Shown piece after piece: positions 35,034-46,587 of a stretch of 64,000 nt of DNA. The notes below the pieces were generated by a model. That model saw nothing but the letters and a program-made list of their open reading frames with translations. It was not told the origin of the DNA and searched no databases. The translations under genes and the position numbers were made by a program. The DNA comes from Aphidius gifuensis (taxonomy: Eukaryota > Arthropoda > Insecta > Hymenoptera > Braconidae): contig NC_057791.1 in the NCBI RefSeq assembly GCF_014905175.1, positions 11,040,177-11,104,176 on the forward strand, in the 5' to 3' direction. Numbering within the stretch: the first letter of the stretch is position 1; every line of letters starts with the position of its first letter.

Positions 35034-35409
35034 GGGTGCATTCCTTTAATAAAATTTTTTTTTTCGTTTTGCAATTTTGCCCTGTAATACCGGCCAAAAT
35101 TTTAGAGGAAAAAACTGTTTCTTGTAGTGGCAGTACTGGCACATGACATTATTTTTTTTGGCTTCTAATTATTAGATGGATAACTGTTCAATGTTTATAC
35201 TAATAACTAAAATAAATAGAAAATTGACTTCTTGTGATTGTTTGTTATTTTCACATAGGTCGTACCACACATTATCGTAAACTGTAAAGTCTGGAATATT
35301 GCATAGAGAATTTTATCACTTTTGTCGTTGTTTCTGTTTCGAGTTTTTAATCGGTATTACAGGGCGAAATTGCAAAACGAAAATAATTTTTTATTAAAGG
35401 AATGCACCC
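35034..35409. mobile_element. GGGTGCATTCC-type MITE, copy 1
   Basis: Ends GGGTGCATTCCTTTAATAAA and its near-inverse; 3-bp flank ACG on both sides (35031-35033, 35410-35412). Subterminal TTTTGCCCTGTAATACCG is inverted in the other arm. Full second copy at 55836-56210. Confidence 0.85.
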
Positions 35410-36663
35410 ACGGCATCAAATATTATGTTTTTAAGGAAGAGTAGGGGAAAGCTTATTCCCCATATATGTAATACTCCTTTATTGCTAACAAGGCTCGATT
35501 CTTCCCGAGATGAAATTTCAAAGTCGTATATTTATACAAAATAGTTAAGACTCTTAATAAATAGTCAAAATAGTTAAGTCCGGCGAGAGCACCTCCGGGA
35601 CTCCGGGAGTCAACATACCTAAAAGTATAAAGACTCTTTAAGGTTCTGGTAGGCTCCCTTAGACTCCAAATCGGTATAAAATATACAGTATATATCGATA
35701 TATCGAAAATTTATATATCGAATACATACATAAAAAATATATTATTATTATTATTATAATATATTATGAGCATATATTTATACAAAATGTTATTACCAAT
35801 AATTATTTTTTTTTACTAATAATTTATTTTTATTGATGACTTGTGAAACTTGAATTACATTTATATGCGATATAGTTATAAACAAATAGTTCGAAAAACA
35901 TTGTATGTATTAACAATAACGACATAGTATATAAAAAAAAGGCATCTATAATTTTGATGGTAACATCCCAAATATTATTAATAAATATAAATAGTTAATA
36001 TTATTATGCCAGTATATTTAATGGACTCCTCTTTTGGGTGTCAGCTGAACCTGCACAGACGTATTAATAAATTATTATTTAGATTATTACTAACATGTAA
36101 AATTTATAATAGAATTAAGTTTTAAATGTTGTTACCTTTTCTCAGGCTGATAAATTATATTACATACGTAATTGTTTATTTACTTTCTGAAAAAAAATTT
36201 TAATATTATTATTTAATTATAATATATATAATTAATAATAATTTATTATAGACAAAAATTTTAAGGTTATGCAAAATGACACTTACTAGATTTTCATTTG
36301 GCAGCTTCAGAAATCTCATCCTAATAGTCCACACACATAATTATTTCCAACTCTAAATGTTTTTCAACAATTGCACAAAGTGTCATCAGACTGTGTAAAA
36401 GAACATAATTAAACATACTAATTTATTAGTTTATTTAACACTTATGCCAATGTGCATCGGTGCATACGGCACGTAAGACTGCGTAGGACTATAGTTGCCA
36501 AGATGGCGTTGAATGTGCATACTTTTTTTTTATAAAGTTTTTCTAAGTCCAAAAGAACTTAGAAAATTTCAGTCGTATCGATACTTTTGTTTTCATCCTA
36601 AGTCCATTGAATTGTTTATGTGACGATGATATAAAGGAGACTCATGGAGCCTCATAGATATTA
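35410..36663. other. AT-rich spacer, no gene seen
   Basis: Long runs of A/T-only sequence (35690-36250). Near 35580 GAGCACCTCCGGGACTCCGG gives a small palindrome. No coding frame is credible. Confidence 0.5.
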
Positions 36664-36666
36664 CGG

Positions 36667-36828
36667 CACCCGTATTCACAGGGCATTACAATTTAGGGCT
36701 TTTTTCATCCACTGGTGGCGCTTGTGGAGCTTTCATATGTAAAATCTATATAAAAAAAAATTTATAAGCGCCATCAGTGGCAAAAAAAAGCCCTAAATTG
36801 TATAAAATTTGCCCTGTGAATACGGGTG
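36667..36828. mobile_element. CNG-MITE copy (CACCCGTATTC type)
   Basis: 162 bp, ends CACCCGTATTCACAGGGC and inverse, flanks CGG (left) and CAG (right), which would be a 3-bp duplication with one G-to-A change. Confidence 0.9.
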
Positions 36829-37071
36829 CAGGAGTCTTGAAAAAAAATTGGGAGTCGCGAAACGTCGCAAAGAGCTCCGAAAACATTTTCGTATATATCG
36901 TATAAAATATATTTTTGTGGAAAGAGTCTCGTGGAGTCGCTAAAGAACGTAAGAGAACGTCAAGGAACTTACAAGAGTTTTACAGAGTCTTTTGAGTTTC
37001 TCCATGGGCAACGGTGCAGACTCTATCGTCTTCCTTGTCGTGTGCCTACCAAAACGACGCGCGCATGTACA

Positions 37072-37551
37072 AGGGCTCAAACTCACGACAAGCAACATTT
37101 CGCTTGTAAACATGGCCGCTGTTCCTACGGACCTACTGGGCATGCGCGAATCCGTGATTTCAGTATGAGCTGTGCTATTGTCACGGTTCAAAAAATAAAT
37201 AAATATAACCTTATTAAAATCTCAATATTGATGTTTTGATTAAATTTTGGAGTATTTTTTAAATTCTTTTTTAATTGAACACTTTTGCTCAAGGTTTTGT
37301 TTATATATTTTTTTGTGTAATGTGGTGTCATGCCCAAATGTTTTTATAATTATTTGGTTTTTATTTTTGTAGCACTACTGACAGCTGACTATTTACACTG
37401 CATATAAACACAGTGCCTCCGTGATTTAAATCACAAGTTCGACAGTGTCGAACTTGTGACTTATCTCACGGATTTGCGCATGCTCAGATCGCTCAGAATT
37501 ATGTCGGCCATGTTTACAAGCGAAATGTTGCTTGTCGTGAGTTTGAGCCCT
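37072..37551. mobile_element. 480-bp foldback element, AGGGCTCAAACTCACGACAAG-type ends
   Basis: Ends AGGGCTCAAACTCACGACAA and inverse pair for about 45 bp, through ACATTTCGCTTGTAAACATG. A central palindrome (CACAAGTTCGACAGTGTCGA) lies at 37431-37450. Fragments of the same arm occur near 27310 and 30600. No clear duplication. The 102-codon frame over this region is not considered coding. Confidence 0.75.
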
Positions 37552-37672
37552 AATTGTCGTGTCGACAGTCGGTAAGAATGTTCAAAAATGGCGTCAGAGG
37601 TATCTTACAGTTTCTTACAGTATCTTACTGTAAGTGTAAGAACCTCAAAATCCGCAGTCCAACTGTCCAATT

Positions 37673-38858
37673 CAGTGATGGGTAATTCGACGATTTTCGG
37701 GGTATCATACAATCATACGTATGATACGTATCATACGTATGATACTACATAAAGTGTATGATAGTTGAAACTGCCCTCTTTTTTTATAAAATGAACTAAA
37801 TGATTTATCAAACTCTCACTCACACCACTGTACACAGCTGTCAAACTGTTTTTTTTTTTATTACACGATAAATAATAAATAAATTCATCAACGTGTATAA
37901 AAAATTATATTAGAATTAAAACATTATACGAGAAAATAATTTAACAGTTAATATTATGACTTCTTTAAAACATTAGCTCAGGAGTTTGTCTGAAATATAT
38001 TAGCTGTGTTCGATGGTCGTCTCGGCTCAGTTCCGTCTCACTTACGGCTCACTTATGGCGCTAGCGACGTACGGTTGTTTGAAGAACTACAAAGGCACAA
38101 AATCTCAATACAGGTGCTAATCTATATCATCACTGTATTAATGCCCCAATAAATATTGTTTATTTACAGTGATGATATAGATAGGCACCTGTATTGAGAT
38201 TTTGTGCTTAGCTAAACAATACGTCGCTAGCGCCATAAGTGAGCCGTAAGTGAACGGAACAACCAACGACTAACACAATAATATGCCAATATGATGAAAG
38301 AAGTCAACTTGGCAAATAAGTCTCCCGGATTAATATAATACGTTCCTCATAAACAACGACAGGGAAAATATATTTGGGATATTGAGTGCTGTTAAATTAT
38401 CCGTGTGATTATAATCTCATAATTGCTGTATTTATTATTTTTTTTTTGCAAGCTAATAAAACTATCTTTTTTCCTGGCATTTCATGATGTTCCTTAGAAC
38501 CTGTCAAAACCCTCCTTGCCTACATATCATGTCTATTATCTCATTTTTTATTGTAATTTTTGAGATTATTCAAATAAAATACACACAATCATTTTTCGTT
38601 AGTTGATTTATTAATAAATATTAATAAATTCTTGAGATTACATATTATGTTGGATGTTGACATATTGTTTTTGGGCGCCAAATATGTGTACAATGGCGGA
38701 TAGGCAAAATGGCGTCAGTAAAATAGTTTAAAAAGTGAAATGTAGAGGCGCTCTTAATGTATGATACATGGCGTATGATAATGGAGATGTATTATACTGT
38801 ATGATACAGTGTATGATACTGCTGTATGATACACCGGTATCATACCTACCCAACACTG
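37673..38858. mobile_element. hAT-type element with CAGTG(A/T)TGGGTA ends
   Basis: Ends CAGTGATGGGTAA and TACCCAACACTG; perfect duplication GTCCAATT (37665-37672, 38859-38866). Both arms are packed with GTATGATAC palindromes. The interior holds a short GCTGTGTTCG element (38003-38275). No transposase. Confidence 0.93.
38003..38275. mobile_element. Short, decayed copy of the GCTGTGTTCG element
   Basis: The left arm is intact (GCTGTGTTCGATGGTCGTCT); the middle is reduced to a TTTATTTACAGTGATG hinge, and the right arm loses homology before its end (AACGGAACAACCAACG). Confidence 0.8.
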
Positions 38859-39229
38859 GTCCAATTCACAAGGCAAATTTTTTACAATTTAGGGCTTTTT
38901 TTTGCCGGTGATGGCGCTTGTCAAATTTTTTTTATATAGATTTCACATACAAAATAGAGTGGGTATAAGCAGTGTTGGGTAAATGGTCGATTTTTGGGTT
39001 TAATACTTTCATACCGGTATGAAAGTATTAAACCGGTATAATACCGGTATGAAAGTATGAAAGTATGAAACTCAGGAACGCCCCCTATGGCATCAAAATT
39101 GTCTACCATACCAGCATTTTTGTTGATATATTAATAGATGTATTACAGAATAAACAAATAATATGAACAATATTTGATTATAAAAACAACAACAGTAATG
39201 TATTTCAATTTATTTGAACAGATAATAAG

Positions 39230-40255
39230 CTATTGACAAATGGCTAAGAAACGGATGTAGCTTCCCTGTTAATTTCTAAAGAATTAATTCAGCCAAAGTA
39301 ATTAACATCCTTTCCTTAGCTACCATTTTTCCCATAGCTTTTTATTAATTTAAATAAATAAATGGTCATAGGAAAAATGGTAGCTAAGGAAAGGAAGTTG
39401 TCACATGTTAATTTATACGAAATTAATTTTACCAAAGAAATAAACATGCAGGCAACATCCTGCCAATATTTTCCCATAGCTTTATTAATTTAACAAAATA
39501 AATGGTCATAGGAAAAGTGAGCTAAAAGGAAAGGAAGTTTACCTGTTAAATTTATACGAAATTAATTTTGCCGAAGAAATTAACATGCAGGCAACATCCT
39601 TTCTCAGCCATTTTTCCTATGACCATTTATTTATTTAAATAAATAAAGAGCTATGGGAAAAATATTATCCAAGGAAAGGATGTTGCCTGCATGTTAATTT
39701 CTCTGGCAAAATTAATTTCGTATAAATTAACATGTAATAACTTCCTTTCCTTAGCTGCCATTTTTCCCATAGGTTTTTATTTATTTAAATAAATAAATGG
39801 TCATAGGAAAAATGGTAGCTAAGGAAAGGATGTTGCCTGCATGTTTATTTCTTTGGCAAAATTAATTTCGTATAAATTAACATGTGACAACTTCCTTTCC
39901 TTAGCTACCATTTCCCTTATAGCTTTTTATTTATTCAAATTAATAAAAAGCTATGGAAAAAGTATGAGCTAAGGAAAGGATGTTGCCTACGTATTAATTT
40001 CTTTGGCTAAATTAATATTTTATGAATTAACATGTAAACAACATTCTGTCCATAGACATTTTTCCAATAGGTTTTTACATAAATAAATAAATAAAAAACT
40101 ATGAAAAAAATAACTAAGGAAGGGTGTTGCCACATGTTGATTTATAAAGAATTAATTGAGCCAAAGAAATTAACAGGTAAGCCACATCCTCTCCTTAGAC
40201 ATTTGTCAATAGCTTTTAATATATTCAATAAATTTATTACTACTGACAAAAGTCT
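39230..40255. repeat. Tandem hairpin array, TAGCTAAGGAA family (block 4, variant)
   Basis: Five or so hairpins with a distinct stem: TCATAGGAAAAATGGTAGCT, AAGGAAAGGATGTTGCC, GCATGTTAATTTCTTTGGC. Hinges read TTTATTTAAATAAATAAA. It differs from blocks 1-3 in the loop and inner stem but keeps TAGCTAAGGAA. Confidence 0.88.
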
Positions 40256-40394
40256 GAGAAAAGGATGAAGATCATTACTATTATGCTATAATTAAAGGAA
40301 TGATATTCTTAAATTTAAATTATGAGCAATTCAAAATGGTGTGTGACGTAAAATACGAAAATGCCTACAGATGGCGTTACTAACGTGGTATGAA

Positions 40395-40691
40395 CACTGA
40401 AATATAATAAAACTGGAAGCCGAACTTCGTGTCGCCGAGAGAGAAACTCAATGGTTGGCCTATTGTCCTTGTCGGTACAGTCACGTCAACTATAATTGGT
40501 TGAGACTACTGAAATATAATATAACTTTTATACCGTGTAGTACTAGTTTGTTTTGACGTTGACTGTACAAGATTTAATGTGCGCATGCGTGAGTGAGAGG
40601 GAAAGCCAACCAATATATTGCTATCTCTGGCGACACTCCGTGCATTGGCTAAGCATAGGAGTTCACCTTCCAGTTTTATTATATTTCAGTG
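40395..40691. mobile_element. Intact 297-bp hAT-type MITE, CACTGAAATATAATAAAAC family
   Basis: Ends CACTGAAATATAATAAAACT and inverse; perfect duplication GGTATGAA (40387-40394, 40692-40699). It serves as reference for the interrupted copies at 27413-30562 and 52544-54457. No coding capacity. Confidence 0.94.
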
Positions 40692-40786
40692 GGTATGAAA
40701 GTATGAAACCTCCGCGGTATAATACCGGTATTATACCGAGGTTTACGACCGGTATGATACCGCGGTATTATACAAACCCAACACTG

Positions 40787-40929
40787 CACCCGTATTCAGA
40801 GGATGTTCTCATTAGGGCGTTTTTTTCCGATGGTGGCGCTTGTGAAGCTTTTCTATGTAAAATCTATATAAAAAGTTCACAAGCGCCGCCGCCATCGAAA
40901 AAGCCTAATAAGAACATCTGGTACGAGTG
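40787..40929. mobile_element. CNG-MITE copy, right end mutated
   Basis: Left end CACCCGTATTCAGAGG after CTG. The right end is degraded (TACGAGTG followed by CTA). Confidence 0.82.
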
Positions 40930-41300
40930 CTAATATAACATACCCACTCTAATACAAAAGCTCTACTGGCGGCGCTTGTAGAGCTTTTGTATGTGATTAT
41001 GTGAAATCTATATAAAAAAAATTTGACAAGCGCCATCAGCGGCCAAAAAAAGCCCTAAATTGTAAAAAATTTGCCTTGTGAACAGGGTTGCCAGATTGTG
41101 CGCTTCACCGCCAATTTGGCGATTTGAAGGAATGTTTGGCGGTCATTTTTTAGCGATGGCGGTGTGGCGGTTTCGTGGCGATTTCCAGTTCAAATTGGCG
41201 ATAAGTTGGCGGTCAACAGTAGAAATGAAGAAATAATTTTTTTTTCTAAAATACACTGATAACTAAGAAATCTTTAGGACATTGTACACAGTACTACCCG

Positions 41301-41462
41301 CAGTCCAATTCACAGGGCATTACAGTTTAGGGCTTTTTTTCACCACTCACGGCGCTTGTGAAGCTTTTGTATGTAAAATCTATATAAAAAAAATTTTTGC
41401 AAGCGCCATCAGCAGCAAAAAAAGCCCTAAATTGTGAAAAATTTGCCCTGTGAATTGGACTG
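41301..41462. mobile_element. CNG-MITE copy (CAGTCCAATTC type)
   Basis: 162 bp; flanks CCG and CTG, one C/T difference in the duplication. Confidence 0.9.
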
Positions 41463-41636
41463 CTGGAGTTACTTATGCGTACTCTATAATTAAAATTATC
41501 TACAATAACCTTTAGTCTTCATGGTGCATAAAATAATAATAAAAACAATGCAAGTGCAATACAAGGAGATCTATAAAACTCCATGGGTGCAATAATGAAA
41601 ATACAAAAATAATATAACAATACAATACAATAATAA

Positions 41637-42020
41637 CCCTGGTAGGAATATTTCTCCACCATTATTCCGGCTTTATCCGGTATTACTCCGTTTTTGGCCC
41701 ATTTTCGAAGAAATTACTCCGGGAGGAGATTGATTGGGGAGAAATTACTCCGACATGACATCAATGACGGAAAAATTTCTCCGTCATAAGATCACTGCCG
41801 GAGAAAATACTCCGGCATAAAATCAATGCTGAATTTTTGTCTCCTCCATTGATCTCATGCTGAAATAATTTTGCCGGTATTAATTTCATGTCGACGAAAT
41901 TATTCCGGCATCAATCTCATGCCGGAGTAATTTCTTCGCTAATGGGCCAAAAACGCAGTAATGTTTTGTGTAATGCCGGAATAATGTCGGAGTAATGCCG
42001 GAGTAATATTTTCACCAGGG
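41637..42020. mobile_element. 384-bp CTCCGG-rich foldback element
   Basis: Ends CCCTGGTAGGAATATTTCTC and the inverse of CCCTGGTGAAAATATTACTC. Both arms are full of TTACTCCGG / CCGGAGTAA motifs. The same ends border the large foldback at 48469-50428. No clear duplication. Confidence 0.8.
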
Positions 42021-42460
42021 AAATAAGAATAATAAATAACAATAACAAAGTTCAATGCCTGAACTGAAAAACGAAAGTGACTGGAAAACAAAAAGAAAAT
42101 GCGGCACCTAAACAGCGTGTCTACCAATACCAAAAAAAAAGGATAAAAAATAAATATATAAAAAATATACAAAAATGAAAATTAAAAAAAATACATTAAA
42201 TGTGATACTTAAATTATATAAATATGTGATTGTTTGCAAAACAATATATATCATAATATCATTATATTATTTATCTAATGAATGTAGTTTTGACTAATCA
42301 AAAAAATTTAAAAAATCATTTTTATTTTTATTAAAAAAAAAAAAAAAAAAAGGTTCTCAATGTGAACTAATAGATGGCGGTTTGTGGCGGTCTGCGATGG
42401 CGGAGATGGCGAGTGAGCGTGTCAAGTATCTGGCAACCCTGCTTGTGAATTGGACTGCCG

Positions 42461-42663
42461 ACCATTTACCCATCACTGCCTCAAGCCCATACGCTCGGTG
42501 TGAAAAAAACTGGAAAGAACACACCTATTATAAATTATAATTCATAAAGCGCCATTGTTGTATATGGTTGTATTTACTAACTGATCCAACAACTCAAAAA
42601 GTGAAAGTTATTTAGCTGAATGAAGGTTAATTACTAATTTTGTTATATCATAGCACCTAAATA
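42461..42663 (+). promoter_or_regulatory. DDB1 upstream region (short)
   Basis: Only about 200 bp separates the last repeat from the DDB1 ATG, and its first 18 bp (to 42478) are still the end of a CAGTG(A/T)TGGGTA-family repeat. No TATA box stands out. Promoter function is inferred only from position. Confidence 0.4.
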
Positions 42664-45600
42664 ATGGCTCATCACTACGTTGTAACAGCTCATAAACCAA
42701 CAGCAGTAACAGCTTGTGTTACAGGTAAGAATACTTGTTGTTGTTGTTAACCTCAACATAATTATGTTATGATCAAGAAGAAATCAGATCAATTGCAAAC
42801 AAACAAAGCTGGCCTCGAGTTTATAAATATACTAATTCAAATGTTTTAAAATATTTTTAGGCAATTTTACATCATCAACAGATTTAAATCTTATTTTGGC
42901 TAAGAATACAAGATTAGAAATCTACCTAGTTACACCGGAAGGTTTACGACCACTCAAAGAAATTGGAATTTATGGAAAAATATCGGTCATTAAACTATTC
43001 CGACCTCCTGTAAGTATTTAATAAAAACAAAAATAGTTTTTAGTTTATTATAAAATATGTTTTCAAAAACGAATATTAATAAATTTTCAGCACGAAAAAA
43101 AAGATTTGCTTTTTCTTCTTACAACAAGATACAATGCTATGATACTCGAGTGTTCTGGGGAGGGTGAAGACATTGAAATAATAACAAAAGCACATGGTAA
43201 TGTTGCTGACAGAATTGGTAAACCATCAGAGACTGGTATCAAAGCAGTTATTGATCCAAAAGCAAGAGTTATTGGTCTTCGATTGTACGATGGCTTGTTT
43301 AAAATAATACCACTTGACAAAGATAACCCAGAGCTAAAGGCATCATCAATACGTATGGATGAACAGCAAGTTCAAGACGTTAATTTTCTTCATGGGTGTG
43401 CCAATCCAACGCTGATCATAATTCATCAGGATATAAATGGTCGTCATGTAAAAACTCATGAAATATCACTGCGTGACAAAGAATTTGTGAAAACACTCTG
43501 GAAGCAGGATAATGTTGAGCGTGAATCAATGATGATTATACCAGTGCCATCTCCAATATGTGGGGCAATAATCATCGGTCAAGAGAGTATACTTTATCAC
43601 GACGGCACAGCTTACGTTGCAGTTGTTCCACCAATAATCAAATACAGTACAATAACATGTTATGCCAAAGTTGACGCACAAGGTCTACGTTATTTGCTTG
43701 GTGACATGGCTGGTCATCTATTCATGTTATTTCTTGAACAAGAAAAAAAACCTGATGGTACCACTGTCATTAAGGATTTAAAAGTTGAACTGCTAGGTGA
43801 AGTCAGCATTCCCGAGTGTATAACATATCTTGACAATGGTGTTATATTTGTCGGAAGTCGTTTGGGTGATTCGCAATTGATAAAACTCATTACAAAACCT
43901 GATGAAAATGGATCATACTGTGTTCCAATGGAAACATTTACGAATCTTGCACCAATTGTTGATATGGCTGTTGTTGATCTTGAAAGACAGGGTCAAGGAC
44001 AAATGGTAACATGTTCAGGTGCATATAAAGAAGGCTCGCTGCGCATCATCAGGAATGGTATTGGTATACAAGAACATGCAAGTATTGATTTACCAGGCAT
44101 AAAAGGTATGTGGGCACTAAAAATTGGTAATAAAATATATGATAATACACTTGTGTTATCCTTTGTTGGACAAACAAGAATTTTAACATTAAATGGTGAA
44201 GAAGTTGAAGAAACTGATATACCTGGTTTTACTGCTAATGAACAAACATTTCATACCGGTAATATTAATGATGATTTATTTATTCAAATAACACCCACAT
44301 CAGCACGTTTAATATCATATACAACAAAAAAAGTTGTTTCAATATGGCAGCCAGATAATAAACGAACAATAAGTGTTGTTGCATGTAATGGTAAACAAGT
44401 ATTATGTGCAACTGGTAATGATTTATATTACATGGAAATAATTGATGAAAAAATAATTGCAAAAGGTACAACAATATTAGAACATGAAGTCGCATGTCTT
44501 GATATATCACCCCTTGATAATTCAATTGAAGCGAATATTGTTGCTGTTGGTTTATGGACAGATATATCAATAAGAATATTAACATTACCAAACCTTGAAG
44601 AAATAAATAAAGAACTACTTGGTGGTGAAATAATACCAAGATCAATACTAATGACATGTTTTGAAAGTAATACATATCTTCTTTGTGCACTCGGTGATGG
44701 TAGTATGTACTATTTTACACTACAAAAAGATAATGGTTTATTAAATGATAAAAAAAAAGTAACACTTGGTACACAACCAACTGTTTTACGTACATTTAGA
44801 TCATTATCAACAACAAATGTATTCGCATGTTCAGATCGTCCAACAGTTATATATTCATCAAATCACAAATTAGTATTTAGTAATGTTAATTTGAAAGAAG
44901 TTAATCATATGTGTTCATTAAACGCTGAATCATATCCAGATAGTTTGGCACTTGCAACAGATAGTACAGTTACAATCGGTACAATTGATGAAATACAAAA
45001 ATTACATATTAGAACAGTATCACTTGGTGAATCCCCTCGTCGTATTGCATATCAAGAAACAACACAAACCTTTGGTGTTATAACAATGCGCGTTGATGTA
45101 CAAGAAAGTAACGGTGTTAACTGGATAAGACCATCGGCATCAACACAAGCAACATCAACATCAAGTTGTAGTCATATTACATCACAAAATAAACCAACTC
45201 ATACTGGTGATGTTGGACAAGAAGTCGAAATACATAACTTATTAATAATTGATCAGCATACATTTGAAGTATTACATGCACATACATTAATGCCAAATGA
45301 ATATGCGTTGTCATTAATATCAACAAAACTTGGTGATGATCCAATACCATATTTCATTATCGGTACTGCACTTGTTAATCCAGACGAATCAGAACCTAAA
45401 ATTGGTCGAATATTAATATATCAATGGTTAGACGGCAAATTAAGTCAAATTGCTGAGAAAGAAATAAAAGGTTCCTGCTATTCACTTGTTGAATTTAATG
45501 GTAAATTATTAGCAAGTATTAATAGCACTGTTAGATTATTTGAATGGACTGCTGAAAAAGAATTGCGTCTTGAATGCAGTCATTTTAATAACATTATTGC

Positions 45601-46370
45601 ATTATATTTAAAAACAAAAGGTGAATTTGTATTAGTTGGTGATTTAATGAGATCATTCACACTATTACAATACAAAACAATGGAAGGTAGTTTTGAAGAA
45701 ATTGCTAGAGATTATAATCCAAATTGGATGACTAGTATTGAAATACTTGATGATGATACATTTTTGGGAGCTGAAAACTGTTTTAATTTATTTGTATGTC
45801 AAAAAGATAGTGCAGCAGCATCTGAAGAAGATAGACAACAAATGCAAGAAATTGGACAATTTCATTTGGGTGATATGGTTAATGTATTTCGTCATGGTTC
45901 ACTTGTCATGCAACATTTGGGCGAATCAAGTACACCAACAAATGGCTGTGTATTATTTGGTACTGTTGGTGGTGCAATTGGTCTTGTTACCCAAATACCA
46001 TCATATTATTATGAATTTTTACGTAATTTAGAAGATAAATTAACGACAATTATTAAGAGTGTTGGTAAAATTGAACATCGTTTTTGGCGTAGTTTTAATA
46101 CCAAACTGAAAGTTGAACAGTGTGAAGGCTTCATTGATGGTGATCTGATTGAAAGTTTTTTAGATTTAAATCCTGACAAAATGGTTGAAGTTGCAACGGG
46201 ACTAACTGTAAGTTCGTTTATTTATTTTAAAACTATTGATATAATTCATCTTTTTTTTTTTATTAAAAATTTTCAATTTTTTGCAGATTGATGATGGACA
46301 AGGAACAAAAAAAGAAGCAACTGTCGATGATCTGGCTAAAATTGTTGAGGATCTTACAAGGATACATTAA
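42664..46370 (+). CDS. DNA damage-binding protein 1 (DDB1), complete
   Basis: Four exons with GT-AG introns: 42664-42724, 42861-43009, 43091-46207 and 46287-46370 (stop TAA). They give 1136 residues, against about 1140 in human DDB1. The N-terminus MAHHYVVTAHKPTAVTACVT and the segment RPLKEIGIYGKISVIKLFRP are characteristic. DDB1 folds into three beta-propellers plus a C-terminal helical domain. It links substrate receptors (DCAFs, DDB2, CSA) to CUL4-ROC1 ubiquitin ligases, acting in nucleotide-excision repair, replication licensing and protein turnover, mainly in the nucleus. The third exon, 3117 nt without an intron, covers almost all three propellers. The short last exon ends in a ...LTRIH terminus. 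Introns are 136, 81 and 79 bp. No frameshift or internal stop is present, so the gene looks functional. It converges on ARL16, with 217 bp between stop codons. Confidence 0.97.
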
Positions 46371-46432
46371 ATTTATAATGTTAATTTGTAAATGAGCACG
46401 CTTATTATTGAAATATCAATAATTTAAAATCA

Positions 46433-46438
46433 AATAAA
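46433..46438 (+). terminator. DDB1 polyadenylation signal
   Basis: AATAAA 63 bp after the DDB1 stop codon, in AT-rich DNA. A short (AAT)n run follows at about 46461-46483. Confidence 0.75.
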
Positions 46439-46587
46439 AAATATATTTCACAAAAACCAATAATAATAATAATAATAATAATTATTACAATTCTAGGATT
46501 AAAAACTACTGTTAGTGTGGTCATCATTATTCAGAGTAAAACCCTTTCAAACTTAATCGTTGAATAAAAACTTCAATTTTAAATTGA

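Larger units (their letters stand above)
38970..40786. mobile_element. CAGTGTTGGGT element inside the mini-element
   Basis: Ends CAGTGTTGGGTAAATGG and ACAAACCCAACACTG; arms rich in ACCGGTAT and GTATGAAA palindromes. The interior contains TAGCTAAGGAA-family hairpins (39230-40255) and an intact CACTGAAAT MITE. A CNG-MITE (40787-40929) landed on its terminal CTG. The 8-bp duplication can only be seen in degraded form. Confidence 0.75.
38955..40951. mobile_element. TAGAGTGGGTATAAG mini-element carrying a 1.8-kb insertion
   Basis: Ends TAGAGTGGGTATAAG and CATACCCACTCTA, perfect 8-bp duplication ATACAAAA (38947-38954, 40952-40959). Immediately inside lie the CAGTGTTGGGT / ACCCAACACTG ends of a second element (38970-40786). 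Without that insertion, only the 30-bp palindrome found intact at 56247-56276 would remain. Confidence 0.85.
41083..42441. mobile_element. hAT-type element with CAGGGTTGCCAGAT ends
   Basis: Ends CAGGGTTGCCAGAT and ATCTGGCAACCCTG... wait-free inverted match apart from one subterminal base; perfect duplication CTTGTGAA (41075-41082, 42442-42449). Subterminal regions are rich in TGGCGGT/GGCGAT. The interior contains a CNG-MITE (41301-41462) and a CTCCGG element (41637-42020), but no transposase. Confidence 0.94.
37655..42457. mobile_element. CNG-MITE copy split by three hAT insertions
   Basis: Pieces at 37655-37672, 38859-38954, 40952-41082 and 42442-42457 join into one palindromic MITE with ends CAGTCCAA and TTGGACTG and flanks CCG on both sides (37652-37654, 42458-42460). 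Each interruption (37673-38858, 38955-40951, 41083-42441) carries its own perfect 8-bp duplication, so the original order can be rebuilt exactly. The host DNA is another repeat, seen uninterrupted at 63930-63960 (CTCAAAAATCGACCATTTAC). Confidence 0.9.

Noticed and set aside
36931..37239. 102-codon frame with many Cys/Arg/Thr
   Set aside because: Crosses the left arm of the 37072-37551 foldback, whose pieces recur elsewhere.
40553..40933. 126-codon frame
   Set aside because: Spans two MITEs and the junction between them.
44280..44690. 136-codon - strand frame
   Set aside because: Antisense shadow of the DDB1 coding exon; its composition reflects DDB1 codons read backwards.
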